A stretch of 64,000 nt of DNA from Marinobacterium iners DSM 11526 (GCF_900107855.1 NZ_FNRJ01000007.1:1-64000), one strand, 5' to 3'. Shown: positions 36,576-45,721, counted from the stretch's first letter. The notes: generated by a model not told the origin, from the letters alone. Numbers and translations are program-made.

Positions 36576-38078
36576 CTGATAGGCGGGGTTGTCGGTCTCG
36601 TCGTACCAGGTGTAGCCGATCTCTTCGAGGAAACGGGTCACTTGGCTGCGCTCGGTCTGCGGGACCTGCATGCCAACCAGTACGCGCCCATAGGCGGCAC
36701 CGTGGTTGCGATAATGGAACATGGATATGTTCCAGCGCCCGCCCAGCTTGCTTAGGAATTTCATCAAGGCGCCGGGGCGTTCCGGGAATTCGAAGCGGAA
36801 CACCGCTTCATTGTCCACGCTTTGCGGGGCGTGACCGCCGACCATGTAACGTACATGCAGCTTGGCGGTCTCGTCGTCGGTGAGATCGACCACCTCATCC
36901 AGGTGCTCGCGCAGTTCTGTCAGCAGCTCTTCACGCCCGTCATTGTTCGGCCGTACCTGAACACCGGCAAAGACGATCGCCTGATCATCATCGCTGTAGC
37001 GGTAGTTGAATTCAGTGATGTTACGCTTGCCCAGTACGGTGCAGAACTTCTTGAAGCTACCGGGGCGTTCCGGGATTTTGGCGGCGATGATCACCTCACG
37101 CTTTTCGCCCAGCTCCGAGCGTTCGGCGATATGCCGCAGTCGGTCAAAGTTGACATTGGCACCTGAATCGATAGCGATCAGTGTCTGGCCACTGATGCCT
37201 TCACGGGCAACGTACTTCTTCAACCCGGCCACGCCCAGAGCCCCGGCCGGCTCACACACCGAGCGGGTGTCATCGAAGATATCCTTGATGGCTGCACAGA
37301 TCTCGTCGATCGAGACGGTGATCACTTCGTCCACATAGTCCTTACAGATCTCCCAGGGGTGATCGCCTATCTGGGCAACGGCCACACCATCGGCAAAAAT
37401 GCCAACCTGGTCCAGAATTGCACGTTCGCCCTTCTCCTTTGCCAAGGAAAGACAGGCTGATTCGACCGATTCAACACCGATGACCCGAGTCTCCGGGCGC
37501 AGATACTTGACGTAGGCGGCAATGCCGGCGATCAGGCCACCACCGCCTACCGGTACGAAGATCGCATCAATATGCCCACTTTCCTGACGCAGGATCTCCA
37601 TGGCAATGGTGCCCTGACCCGCAATCACCTCAGGATCGTCATAGGGGTGGACATAAACCAGCCCCTTTTCAGCCATCAGCTTTTCCGAGTGGCGGCGTGC
37701 ATCGTCAAAGGCATCTCCGATCAGTACCGCCTTGCCACCAAGGCGACGCACGTTATTTACCTTTACATCCGGTGTCGTGCGCGGCATCACGATGGTGGCC
37801 TTAACACCGAGCAGTCGGGCTGCCATGGCAACGCCTTGTGCATGGTTGCCGGCAGAAGCGGTAATCACGCCGCGCGCCTTCTCATCGTCGGTGAGCTGCA
37901 CCATCTTGTTATAGGCGCCGCGCAGTTTGAAGGAGTAGACTGGCTGTTCGTCCTCACGCTTGAGCAGCACTCGGTTGCCGAGGCGTTCAGACAGGCCGCG
38001 GGCCTCGTCCAGCGGTGTTTCGATGGCGGCATCATAGACACGCGCTTCGAGAATTTTCTTGATATATCGGTGTGGCAT
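36561..38078 (-). CDS. ilvA: Threonine ammonia-lyase, biosynthetic
   Basis: IlvA deaminates threonine to 2-oxobutanoate, the first step of isoleucine synthesis. About 505 residues: a PLP-dependent catalytic domain with the Schiff-base Lys in YSFKLRGAYNK (near residue 51), ITASAGNHAQGVA and the phosphate-binding VGGGGLIAG, followed by two ACT-like regulatory regions (about 325-410 and 420-500) that bind isoleucine and valine. The full regulatory part marks it as the feedback-controlled biosynthetic enzyme. MPHRYIKKIL is taken as the start; an ATG six codons earlier is possible. It is divergent from rpiA, as in Pseudomonas. Confidence 0.95.
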   Translation of the reverse strand: MPHRYIKKILEARVYDAAIETPLDEARGLSERLGNRVLLKREDEQPVYSFKLRGAYNKMVQLTDDEKARGVITASAGNHAQGVAMAARLLGVKATIVMPRTTPDVKVNNVRRLGGKAVLIGDAFDDARRHSEKLMAEKGLVYVHPYDDPEVIAGQGTIAMEILRQESGHIDAIFVPVGGGGLIAGIAAYVKYLRPETRVIGVESVESACLSLAKEKGERAILDQVGIFADGVAVAQIGDHPWEICKDYVDEVITVSIDEICAAIKDIFDDTRSVCEPAGALGVAGLKKYVAREGISGQTLIAIDSGANVNFDRLRHIAERSELGEKREVIIAAKIPERPGSFKKFCTVLGKRNITEFNYRYSDDDQAIVFAGVQVRPNNDGREELLTELREHLDEVVDLTDDETAKLHVRYMVGGHAPQSVDNEAVFRFEFPERPGALMKFLSKLGGRWNISMFHYRNHGAAYGRVLVGMQVPQTERSQVTRFLEEIGYTWYDETDNPAYQLFLG

Positions 38079-38178
38079 AGGGACAGGTATCAGCATCGGT
38101 TCAGGTGGCCCGAAAGGGCACAGGATCAGAGAATGGTATCGGCTTGACTGCCCAACGTCTACAAGGGCAACCCATGGT

Positions 38179-38187
38179 TGCTATAAT
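38179..38187 (+). promoter_or_regulatory. rpiA promoter (extended -10)
   Basis: TGCTATAAT is a consensus extended -10 box 34 nt before the rpiA start. No -35 at the standard distance stands out. Confidence 0.6.
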
Positions 38188-38221
38188 CCGAACTCAGTTT
38201 GAATCAGCGACGGGCACAAAG

Positions 38222-38893
38222 ATGACACAGGAAAAGATGAAACTGGCGGTAGCGCAGGCAGCCGTTGACTACATTAAACCCCGACTGCGTGATGACAGCA
38301 TAGTTGGAGTCGGTACCGGTTCTACAGCCAACTGTTTCATCGACGCACTGGCGCAGGTGAAAGACCGCTTTGCGGCGGCTGTTGCCAGTTCTGAAGCGAC
38401 AGCAGAGCGCCTGCGCGGGCACGGTATTGACGTGCTGGATCTTAATTCAGTCAGCCAGATGGAGTTCTACATTGATGGGGCTGATGAGTTTGACCCCTAC
38501 ATGAACTTGATCAAGGGCGGTGGCGGTGCGCTGACGCGAGAGAAGATAGTTGCAGCCGTGGCAAAGGAGTTTGTTTGTATAGTGGACCAGTCCAAGCAGG
38601 TGGACTTGCTCGGAGCATTCCCGCTGCCGGTGGAAGTGATCCCCATGGCACGCTCGTATGTGGGCCGTCAGTTGGCGGCGCTGGGTGGACAGCCCGTGTA
38701 CCGCGAAGGCTGTGTGACTGACAACGGAAATGTGATTCTGGATCTGCACGATCTGGAAATTCTGGATCCAAAAGCGCTGGAGGTGCAGCTGAATAATATT
38801 GTTGGCGTGGTGACCAACGGTCTGTTTGCGCAACGTGGAGCGGATCTGATTCTGATGGGGACGCCCGAAGGGGTCCAAACCCTCAAGCGCTGA
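38222..38893 (+). CDS. rpiA: Ribose-5-phosphate isomerase A
   Basis: Interconverts ribose 5-phosphate and ribulose 5-phosphate in the pentose phosphate pathway. 223 residues with the family motifs [15 protein letters not shown] near 30-45, YIDGADEFD near 84-92, [13 protein letters not shown] near 97-109 and [19 protein letters not shown]. The ATG at 38222 gives [14 protein letters not shown], aligned with other RpiA proteins; the upstream open frame crosses the promoter and is not used. It ends 2 nt before the convergent merR stop. Confidence 0.97.
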   Translation: MTQEKMKLAVAQAAVDYIKPRLRDDSIVGVGTGSTANCFIDALAQVKDRFAAAVASSEATAERLRGHGIDVLDLNSVSQMEFYIDGADEFDPYMNLIKGGGGALTREKIVAAVAKEFVCIVDQSKQVDLLGAFPLPVEVIPMARSYVGRQLAALGGQPVYREGCVTDNGNVILDLHDLEILDPKALEVQLNNIVGVVTNGLFAQRGADLILMGTPEGVQTLKR

Positions 38894-38895
38894 TA

Positions 38896-39345
38896 TCAGC
38901 GTCTGGTCTTGTCTGCATCATGCGGGCAAGGCCGGGGTGGGTCACTATCCTGCTCCAGAAAGGCCAGTATCGGACAGTCTGCCGCTGAGCCTTCACCGTC
39001 ACACAGGGCGGACAGTCCTTCCAGCGCTGCCAGTATCTGCTGCAAGTCACGTACCTTGCTGCGAATATCAACAATGCGTTGTTCGACCCGCTGTTTGACG
39101 GCAGCCGATTCCAGTTCGGGGTGCTGTTGCAGTTGCAACAGGTCCAGCGTTTCTTCGAGTGTAAAGCCCAGCCCCTTGCAGCGGCGGATAAAGGCCAGCC
39201 GTTGCAGGATTGCAGGCGGGTAAACGCGATAGCCCGAAGGCAGGCGTTCAGGGGGCGGGATCAGGCCTCGGCGCTCGTAATACCTGAGGGTTTCGACGCT
39301 GAGGCCTGAACGGCGCGCCAGCTCACCAATCTTGAGTGAGCTCAT
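38896..39345 (-). CDS. MerR-family metal-responsive regulator
   Basis: 149 residues. The N-terminal winged HTH reads KIGELARRSGLSVETLRYYERRGLIPPPERLPSGYRVY, followed by the long dimerisation helix and a C-terminal metal loop with C115 and C124 (LCDGEGSAADCPIL). The CPIL ending and x8 cysteine spacing resemble ZntR/CadR types, but the position of the ZntR dimer-helix Cys79 appears to be Ser80, as in the monovalent-metal sensors CueR and GolS. The metal is therefore unresolved. A Cys-Pro-His tail (C140, H142) adds possible ligands. It is preceded by a 41-codon gene on the same strand. No efflux ATPase is adjacent. Confidence 0.85.
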   Translation of the reverse strand: MSSLKIGELARRSGLSVETLRYYERRGLIPPPERLPSGYRVYPPAILQRLAFIRRCKGLGFTLEETLDLLQLQQHPELESAAVKQRVEQRIVDIRSKVRDLQQILAALEGLSALCDGEGSAADCPILAFLEQDSDPPRPCPHDADKTRR

Positions 39346-39361
39346 GCGGCCAGTCCGGTGT

Positions 39362-39487
39362 TTACCACTGAACCACCTTGGTCAACACGATGCTCACCGG
39401 CATGGTTACCCAGGCCAGTGCGACCAGGTTGATCAGAATCCAGCCGTAGCCGGAGCTGTCACGAAAGTTTTCATCATGATGAGCCAT
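39362..39487 (-). CDS. 41-residue small membrane protein upstream of merR
   Basis: A complete short frame of 41 codons plus stop. It starts ATG with AAGGGTG about 4 nt upstream and ends 16 nt before the merR ATG, so both are probably on one mRNA. The N-terminus is polar and carries MAHHDENFRD, a possible metal-binding patch; residues 15-37 form one hydrophobic segment with GWILINLVALAWVTMP; the tail is KVVQW. It resembles single-pass small membrane proteins, but I do not recognise a family. The good ribosome binding site, hydrophobicity and operon position support it as a real gene. Confidence 0.6.
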   Translation of the reverse strand: MAHHDENFRDSSGYGWILINLVALAWVTMPVSIVLTKVVQW

Positions 39488-39541
39488 GTTTCACCCTTAT
39501 CCAATAGAACTGTTTAATTAATGATCAGCATAGGGCCGCCG

Positions 39542-39547
39542 ATTATA
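39542..39547 (-). promoter_or_regulatory. Candidate -10 box for the small-protein/merR operon
   Basis: On the minus strand a perfect TATAAT lies 54 nt before the start of the 41-codon gene. The -35 region at 17 bp is weak, which would fit an activated promoter, but no MerR-type dyad was identified with confidence. Confidence 0.35.
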
Positions 39548-39617
39548 GCTCAAGGGTTAGGGTTTTTATAGCCAAAGGTAATAAGCGCTCTTTTTGTAAG
39601 GTTATTGCTGCACCCGG

Positions 39618-42086
39618 CTAACCTGAGCGCAGCAATCGGTAGCATTGGTCCAGCCGCAGTGGTCGTCGAATCAACAGTCCAATCAGCACGAATAACAGGG
39701 CAGCGAATGGTGGCAAACTGAGCCAGAGCAGGGGGTGCAGGCGCGGGTCGATCTGCAGAAGATACAGGTGCAGGCTGGCCAGCATGGCTTCGGCACTGAT
39801 ACTGGCCAATACGCCACACACCAGTCCAATCAACAGAAACTCCAGCAGATCAAGGCGGCGTGCCTGCTCTGCGGTCACTCCCAGTGTCTGTAACAGGGCT
39901 GACTCAAACCGGCGTTGCTCCAGTGCTTGCAGCAGGGTAACGCCGAGCAGCATCAGGCCGCAGCCGAGGCTCAGCGCCAGTATGAGAGCCGAGCTGTCGG
40001 CCAGCCGCTTCAACCATTGCGATAGTTGAGACAGCAGCTGATCAATGTCGATCAGTGTCAGCGAGGGGAACTGCTGCAGCAACTGCCGCGACACCTGTTG
40101 TCGCTCTGGCGGCAGGTGGAAGCTGGTGATCCAGGTTGAGGGCGCTCCCTCAAGCGCACCCGGACTGAAAATGATGTAGAAGTTGGGGCGGAAGGAGGTC
40201 CAGACTACCTCGCGAATATTACTGATGCGCCCCTCAATCTGCACTCCGCCAACGTCGAAGCCGAGTCGGTCACCGATCTTGAGTCCCAGCTCCTGTGCCA
40301 TCTCCCCTTCGATGGAGATCAACGGCTCGGTGCTGTCAGCCGACCACCACTCACCCGCTTGCAGCGGATTGTGTTCAGGGCGTTCAGTGCTCCAGCTCAG
40401 ATTCAGCTCGCGACGCAGGGTGTTGTGTGATTGTTGCTTCTCGTTGAGCTGGGGTTGAACAGGTGCGCCGTTCAACTCAGTGAAGCGGCCGCGAATCATC
40501 GGGTAAAGCTCGGTTTCAAGCGACTGCTCATCCAGAAATTGGTCCAGCGCTTCCTTTTCCCAGGGCTGAATGTTGATCACAAAATAGTTGGGCGTGTCGC
40601 TGGGGAACTGCGCCTGCCACTGCTGCAGCAGGTCGGAGCGGCTGATCCAGATGACGCTGAGCAGAGTGAGCAACATAACGACCACGGCGGCCTGCAGCCG
40701 GTGCCACTGACGCTGCTGGCGCAGACGCATCAACAACAGACGTCCCAACAGCAGGCGTCGAGCGAGCGGTTTGGCGCTGGCGATCAGCGCCCATTGAGCC
40801 AGCCAGCCGAACAGTACACCGCCAATCATCAGAAACAGCAGCAGGCTGATGGCCGCTGCCGGTGCCTGCAGGAATGCCAGCAGGGTGATGATCAGCAACA
40901 GGGCAGAACTCCCCTGCAGCAGCATGGCGATGCGATCCCGTGGAGGCGGATCGCCGCGCAAGAGGTGGGCGACCGGAATGCGAGCCAGTTGCAGAATGGG
41001 AGGCAGGCCGAGCAGTACCAGCAGTGCCAACCCCAACGCCGGGCCAGTCAGCCAGCGCAGCCAGCCGGCAGCGGGCAGCGATTGTGGCAGAAGGTCGGCC
41101 AGCCACTGATAGACAGCGGCCTGTAACAGGTAGCCGGTAACAAAGCCGAGAATGGAGGTTATGGCCCAGGCCATTAGCAGCTGGTAGAGGTAGAGTTGAA
41201 CCAGCTGGCCCGGCTTGAGGCCCAAGTTCAGCAGCAGGGCGCTGCGGGTGTGCTGGCCGAGTGCGAACCGGCGCAGGGCCAGCACAATGGTCATGGCAGA
41301 GAGCAGCAGAGCGATCAGTGCCGTGAGCTTGAGGTAACGTAGTGCATTGCCCAGCGCGTTGCCGGTCATGGGCTGGTCAGCCTGCAGTGCATGCAGGCGT
41401 TCATGGTCGGCGAGGGTGGGCCGCAGCTTTTGATCAAGCTGACGTATCCGCTCGCTGCTGCCGGCGATCAGCAGGCGATAGTCGGCACGGCTGCCCTCGG
41501 CCAGTACGCCGCTGGCTTCAAGGTCGGCGTGATTGACCAGGATATGTGGACTGAAGCTGCGAAAGCCCGAGCCCCGATCCGGTGAGGCCAACAACCGGTG
41601 TGTGAGCGTCAGTTTTGCGTAGCCAAACTCTAGCTGGCCGCCCAGTTCAAGCCCCAGCTGAGTCATCACGCGGGGTTCGGCCCAGACCTCGCCGGGGCCC
41701 GGAATCTCGCCCTGTTGCACAGGTTCAGTGACCAGCTCACCCCGCAGGGGATAGGGTGACTTCAGTACACGTACTGAAACCAGCATCAGCTCGTCACCCT
41801 GCCCCACCATGCTGGGAAACTGGATAACCTGAGTGTGGCGTGTATCAGACAAGTCTATCTGATCCAGCCGCTTGGGCGTAATCGGACGGCTGCTGCTCAG
41901 CACCAGATCGGCTCCCAGCAGGCTGGCACTCTCACGCAGCAGGCCTCGCTCCAGTCGATCGCCGAGGACCGCCAGCAGAGTCGTCAGGGCGATGGCAACC
42001 CAGGTTGCCAGCAACAAAGCACGCCATTCAGTGGTGCGCAGCTGGGTATGCAGCTGACGCCGGGCCAGTCGGGGTAACAGGCTCAT
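39618..42086 (-). CDS. ybbP: ABC transporter permease, YbbP/FtsX-type
   Basis: 822 residues, close to E. coli YbbP (804). An N-terminal membrane helix is followed by a large periplasmic domain, a block of central helices (about 245-460), a second periplasmic domain (about 490-680) and three C-terminal helices of the FtsX core. The first residues [27 protein letters not shown] are typical of this family. It overlaps the ATPase gene ybbA by 4 nt and forms the membrane part of the YbbAP complex, which belongs to the MacB/LolCDE type and drives periplasmic work rather than import. tesA, its usual neighbour, is divergent. Confidence 0.92.
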   Translation of the reverse strand: MSLLPRLARRQLHTQLRTTEWRALLLATWVAIALTTLLAVLGDRLERGLLRESASLLGADLVLSSSRPITPKRLDQIDLSDTRHTQVIQFPSMVGQGDELMLVSVRVLKSPYPLRGELVTEPVQQGEIPGPGEVWAEPRVMTQLGLELGGQLEFGYAKLTLTHRLLASPDRGSGFRSFSPHILVNHADLEASGVLAEGSRADYRLLIAGSSERIRQLDQKLRPTLADHERLHALQADQPMTGNALGNALRYLKLTALIALLLSAMTIVLALRRFALGQHTRSALLLNLGLKPGQLVQLYLYQLLMAWAITSILGFVTGYLLQAAVYQWLADLLPQSLPAAGWLRWLTGPALGLALLVLLGLPPILQLARIPVAHLLRGDPPPRDRIAMLLQGSSALLLIITLLAFLQAPAAAISLLLFLMIGGVLFGWLAQWALIASAKPLARRLLLGRLLLMRLRQQRQWHRLQAAVVVMLLTLLSVIWISRSDLLQQWQAQFPSDTPNYFVINIQPWEKEALDQFLDEQSLETELYPMIRGRFTELNGAPVQPQLNEKQQSHNTLRRELNLSWSTERPEHNPLQAGEWWSADSTEPLISIEGEMAQELGLKIGDRLGFDVGGVQIEGRISNIREVVWTSFRPNFYIIFSPGALEGAPSTWITSFHLPPERQQVSRQLLQQFPSLTLIDIDQLLSQLSQWLKRLADSSALILALSLGCGLMLLGVTLLQALEQRRFESALLQTLGVTAEQARRLDLLEFLLIGLVCGVLASISAEAMLASLHLYLLQIDPRLHPLLWLSLPPFAALLFVLIGLLIRRPLRLDQCYRLLRSG

Positions 42087-42778
42087 TCTACCACCTCTTC
42101 CAGACGGCCGGCATGAAGGTGCAGGCGTCGACGGCAGCGCCGCGCCAGCTCCAGATCATGCGTGATCAGGATCAGAGTTGTACCCTGGCTGGCATTGAGG
42201 CTGAACAGCTGTTCAATAATCTGGTGTCCAGTCTCGTCATCCAGGTTACCGGTTGGCTCATCCGCAAACAGTACACTGGGGCGGGTCGCAAATGCGCGAG
42301 CGATCGCCACGCGCTGTTGCTCGCCACCTGACAGTTGCGAGGGGTAATGATCCATGCGGGCACCCAGTCCAACCTCCTGAAGCCAGTGGCGAGCCTGTAG
42401 TTCAGCATCTGCAGCACCCTGAATCTCCAACGGCAAGCGAACATTGTCGAGAGCGTCCAGTTCCGGCAGCAGATGAAAGGACTGAAAAATGAAGCTCAAA
42501 TGGCGCAGCCTGATATCGGCACGAACCGGGTCGTCCAACTGGTCAAGCGGTTGACCGGCAAACATGACATGGCCTGAAGTCGGGGTATCGAGACCGGCCA
42601 ACAGGCTGAGCAAAGTGGACTTGCCTGCTCCGGAACGGCCGATAATGGCCAGACTTTCACCGGGTGCAACACTCAGACTGAGTCCGGTGAAGAGTTCTAC
42701 CTTTCCCGCTTGTGTATTGAAACTTTTTGCGACATCGTGAGCCTCAATAATCGGTTTACCACTGTCGAGGTGCTGCAT
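42083..42778 (-). CDS. ybbA: ABC transporter ATPase YbbA
   Basis: 231 residues of the LolD/MacB ATPase class: Walker [13 protein letters not shown] near 45-56, Q-loop [18 protein letters not shown], signature [15 protein letters not shown], Walker [13 protein letters not shown] and the switch His in LILITHDLE. It powers the YbbP permease. Its ATG (42778-42776) and the tesA ATG (42777-42779) overlap on opposite strands, so each gene's ribosome binding site lies in the other's coding sequence. Confidence 0.94.
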   Translation of the reverse strand: MQHLDSGKPIIEAHDVAKSFNTQAGKVELFTGLSLSVAPGESLAIIGRSGAGKSTLLSLLAGLDTPTSGHVMFAGQPLDQLDDPVRADIRLRHLSFIFQSFHLLPELDALDNVRLPLEIQGAADAELQARHWLQEVGLGARMDHYPSQLSGGEQQRVAIARAFATRPSVLFADEPTGNLDDETGHQIIEQLFSLNASQGTTLILITHDLELARRCRRRLHLHAGRLEEVVE

Positions 42779-43394
42779 GCGTTATCTGGTCTCTTGTCTG
42801 CTGTTGCTGTTTGTTTGCGTCACTCCACTGCAGGCGAAAACCCTGCTGGTGGTCGGGGATAGCCTGTCGGCCGCCTATGGCATGCCTCAAAGCGATGGCT
42901 GGGTCAGCCTGCTGGAGCAGGAGCTGAAACAGCGTGACAGCCACCGGCGGGTGATCAATGCCAGTATAAGTGGAGAAACCAGCAGCGGCGGGCTGAGTCG
43001 ACTGCCTCGGTTGCTGCAGGACTATCGCCCGGATCTGGTACTGCTGGAATTGGGCGCCAATGACGGCCTTCGCGGTACCCCCCTGAGCATACTGGAACAG
43101 AATCTGCGCCAGATGATCGAGCTAAGCCAAGCGGCGGATGCGCAGGTGCTGCTCATCGGCATACGCCTGCCCCCTAACTATGGACCTCAATATACAGAAA
43201 GGTTCTATCAAATCTATCCACAGCTGGCTGAAGAGTTTGGGCTGCCACTGGTACCCTTCCTGCTTGAAAGCGTGGCAACTGACCTGCGACTTATGCAGCG
43301 TGATGGCTTGCATCCCAATCGTGATGCTCAGCCTATCCTGCTGCAGACGGTGTGGAAGCAGCTCGGACCTCTGCTTGAGAAAGAGGGATTCTAA
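42777..43394 (+). CDS. tesA: Arylesterase / acyl-CoA thioesterase TesA
   Basis: 205 residues. A signal peptide ([20 protein letters not shown]) precedes an SGNH/GDSL hydrolase: block I VVGDSLSAAYGM with the nucleophile Ser, block II INASISGETSSGG, block III LELGANDGLRG, block V DGLHPNRDAQ with the catalytic Asp and His. TesA is a periplasmic multifunctional lysophospholipase/esterase. GAGG lies 6 nt before the ATG. The 3' end overlaps the convergent histidine kinase gene by 62 nt, so the last 20 codons are read on both strands. Confidence 0.95.
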   Translation: MRYLVSCLLLLFVCVTPLQAKTLLVVGDSLSAAYGMPQSDGWVSLLEQELKQRDSHRRVINASISGETSSGGLSRLPRLLQDYRPDLVLLELGANDGLRGTPLSILEQNLRQMIELSQAADAQVLLIGIRLPPNYGPQYTERFYQIYPQLAEEFGLPLVPFLLESVATDLRLMQRDGLHPNRDAQPILLQTVWKQLGPLLEKEGF

Positions 43395-45048
43395 GTCGCA
43401 GCCGGGTGCCGTCACCCGGTTGACTGTTGATGGTCAGATCTCCTCCCAGAGCCTTGGCCCGAGCCTGCATGCCGAGCATACCGAAACGCCCCTTGCGGCT
43501 GATGATGGATGGGTCAAATCCGCAGCCGTTGTCACGGACTTCCAGCTCCAGTCGGTCGGACGGTTCGTCGGCATCAGAGCGTTGTAGCCGGATTTGGACT
43601 TCGGTACAGCTGGCATGCCGCTGGATGTTGGTCAGCGCCTCCTGAATCATGCGGTAGAGATTGATGTTGAGCCGTTCCTCCATATCGTTCAGGGCGCCCT
43701 TGAGGGTCAACTCCAGCTGAACCCCCTGTCGTTCAAGGTGCTGACTGCGAATTAACTCGCGTACTGCGTCCACCAGCCCCAGGTCATCCAGCAGGGTTGG
43801 GCGGAGTGCGCGCATCAGATCATAGGTGACATCGTAAATATGTCGTGCGATAGCATCGATGCTTTCGGCATGATGGTTAACGCTGTCACTGCTGTCAGGA
43901 TGATCCTGCAGCAGCATGCGTGCATCGGTACGTATTGCAGTGAGGCATTGGCCCAGCTCATCGTGCAGCTCTTGGGCAAGGTGGCGCCGTTCCCTTTCCT
44001 GAATATCCAGAATGCGATGGGTGAGCTGTTGGTTTTCTTGCAATTGCTGCTGCAGTTCTTCTGAATGGGTCTGAAGGTGTTGCTTGAGACGCTGGATCTC
44101 AAGTGTTTCAAGGTAACTGATGGTGGCAGCCTGCCGTTGACGCAACCAGGCGTAAAACAGCAGGCTGCCGCTGGTATTGAGGACGAGCGTGATCAGTACC
44201 AGCCCCCAGCTGAAGTCGGCCAGTCGTACCGGGTATTCCAGTAGCAGGCTTAGCTGCAGGTGTTTATTGCCTACAGTCTGCTGGCGCGGCAGATAAAACA
44301 GCACCGCTTCAGGCGTGGTACTTTGCCACAAAGTCTGGGGGCCGTTCTGTGGCAAGGTCAGGCTGACACGACTGCCCGGTGGCAGCATTTCTGTGTCGAG
44401 CAGGTCACGGCCGCGCAGGGCGACTGACAGCAGCAGGGTTGGATCCTGTGGTACAGCCAGAAAGGCAGCGATCAGTGGCTCTCCTCGCGCCTGGTTGAAT
44501 ACATCCGAATAGGCTATCAGTGACTGATTGCGAGCGGTGGCGATGGCGGTCTTGAGGGCGGGAATCAGGCTCAGGTCGGTGCCCAGCGGTGGCAGGTCGC
44601 TCTGCCCGGCCGGCAACGCAAGGATAACAGGCTGATAGATGACCGCTCCTGATGTTTCAGTGTTGGCGGGTGTAATGGCGCTGAGACCGTGCAGAAGAAA
44701 GTCGGGGTACTTCAGTCGCATTTGCCGCTCGAATGCGTAAATCTCGTCTTCCGTGACCAGCTGCTGCAGGTGGAGGCGGTGGATGACGGGTGAGAGCGGC
44801 AGAAGCTCTTCCAGCGTCTGCGACAGACCGCTCAGGTCGTGACTGCTGCGAGCGGTCAGGATAGCCATGTGGTGCAACAGCTGCTCGGTTTTGTTCAGTC
44901 GCTGATTCAATCGCTGCTCAAGGTTGACAAGCAGTGCACTCTGGTGACGGCTCAGGCCGCTCAGATCAAGCTGAACCAGCAAGCCGAGCAACATCACTGT
45001 CAGCAGTATCCAGAGCAGCAGGGCCGTGAGCTTGTGAGATCCGAGCAT
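43333..45048 (-). CDS. Orphan sensor histidine kinase with CHASE-type sensor
   Basis: 571 residues. Membrane segments at about 8-26 and 281-299 flank a periplasmic domain with CHASE features (YPDFLLHGLSAITP near 114-127, LGTDLSLIPALKTAIATARNQ near 155-175). After a coiled coil comes a HisKA_3 dimerisation domain with His362 (ERERRHLAQELHDELGQCLTAIR) as in NarX/UhpB, and a HATPase domain with EALTNIQRHA and DNGCGFD. A LuxR-type response regulator would be the expected partner, but none is encoded nearby. The C-terminal 20 codons overlap tesA antisense. CHASE domains sense small molecules; the ligand is unknown. Confidence 0.85.
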   Translation of the reverse strand: MLGSHKLTALLLWILLTVMLLGLLVQLDLSGLSRHQSALLVNLEQRLNQRLNKTEQLLHHMAILTARSSHDLSGLSQTLEELLPLSPVIHRLHLQQLVTEDEIYAFERQMRLKYPDFLLHGLSAITPANTETSGAVIYQPVILALPAGQSDLPPLGTDLSLIPALKTAIATARNQSLIAYSDVFNQARGEPLIAAFLAVPQDPTLLLSVALRGRDLLDTEMLPPGSRVSLTLPQNGPQTLWQSTTPEAVLFYLPRQQTVGNKHLQLSLLLEYPVRLADFSWGLVLITLVLNTSGSLLFYAWLRQRQAATISYLETLEIQRLKQHLQTHSEELQQQLQENQQLTHRILDIQERERRHLAQELHDELGQCLTAIRTDARMLLQDHPDSSDSVNHHAESIDAIARHIYDVTYDLMRALRPTLLDDLGLVDAVRELIRSQHLERQGVQLELTLKGALNDMEERLNINLYRMIQEALTNIQRHASCTEVQIRLQRSDADEPSDRLELEVRDNGCGFDPSIISRKGRFGMLGMQARAKALGGDLTINSQPGDGTRLRLRIPLSQAEVRAASTPSAAG

Positions 45049-45094
45049 CAGTCAGGTGTCCTTTCCCGAGCGAGAAACGCAGACAGTATAAACA

Positions 45095-45120
45095 GAAAAG
45101 GCGCCCGCAGGCGCCTTTTC
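45095..45120 (-). terminator. sodB terminator
   Basis: Perfect 11-bp stem GAAAAGGCGCC/GGCGCCTTTTC with a 4-base loop, 17 nt after the sodB stop on the minus strand and before the kinase gene. The A/T-rich stem ends supply the U tract. Confidence 0.85.
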
Positions 45121-45136
45121 AAAACGACGAGGTTGA

Positions 45137-45721
45137 TCAGCCGTTGTAGTTTTCGTTAACGAAGTCCCAGTTAACCAGTGCCCAGAAGTTCTTGAGGTAT
45201 TCAGGACGCAGGTTGCGGTAATCGATGTAGTAGGCGTGCTCCCACAGGTCAACCGTCAGCAGAGCGGTCTGTCCATCGGTCATCGGTGTACCGGCGTTGC
45301 TGGTGTTAACGATATCCAGAGTGCCGTCTGCGTTCTTCACCAGCCAGGTCCAGCTGGAACCGAAGTTGTTCACAGCCTTGTCGTTGAACGCTTCCTGGAA
45401 CTTCTCGAAAGTTCCCCATTTTACGGCGATGGCATCGGCGATATCACCGGTCGGTGCGCCGCCACCATTCGGAGACAGGCAGTGCCAGTAGAAGGTGTGG
45501 TTCCACACCTGAGCCGCGTTGTTGAAGATGCCGCCAGCCGGAGCAGTCTTGATGATCTCTTCCAGAGACTTGCCTTCAAACTCGGTTCCCGGTACCAGAC
45601 CGTTCAGCTTCACAACGTAGGTGTTGTGGTGCTTGCCGTGGTGGTATTCCAGAGTCTCGGCAGAGATGTGCGGTTCCAGTGCATCTTTCGCATACGGCAG
45701 TGCAGGCAGTTCGAAGCTCAT
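45137..45721 (-). CDS. sodB: Superoxide dismutase [Fe]
   Basis: 194 residues (E. coli SodB 193). It converts superoxide to peroxide and oxygen in the cytosol. The metal ligands His27 ([13 protein letters not shown]), His near 75 ([12 protein letters not shown]), and Asp/His in [14 protein letters not shown] are present, and [13 protein letters not shown] matches the iron-specific form. The start at 45721 gives [11 protein letters not shown] with AAGGTG 6 nt upstream; the longer open frame is non-coding. It is a single gene with its own strong terminator. Confidence 0.97.
   Translation of the reverse strand: MSFELPALPYAKDALEPHISAETLEYHHGKHHNTYVVKLNGLVPGTEFEGKSLEEIIKTAPAGGIFNNAAQVWNHTFYWHCLSPNGGGAPTGDIADAIAVKWGTFEKFQEAFNDKAVNNFGSSWTWLVKNADGTLDIVNTSNAGTPMTDGQTALLTVDLWEHAYYIDYRNLRPEYLKNFWALVNWDFVNENYNG

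Noticed and set aside
38142-38187. TTGACT at 38144 as -35 partner of the rpiA TATAAT
   Set aside because: The spacing is 32 bp, far too long; the extended -10 alone is the better reading.
39488-39617. MerR-type operator with 19-20 bp promoter spacing before the 41-codon gene
   Set aside because: A TATAAT is present, but no convincing dyad or TTG-type -35 at 19-20 bp could be placed.
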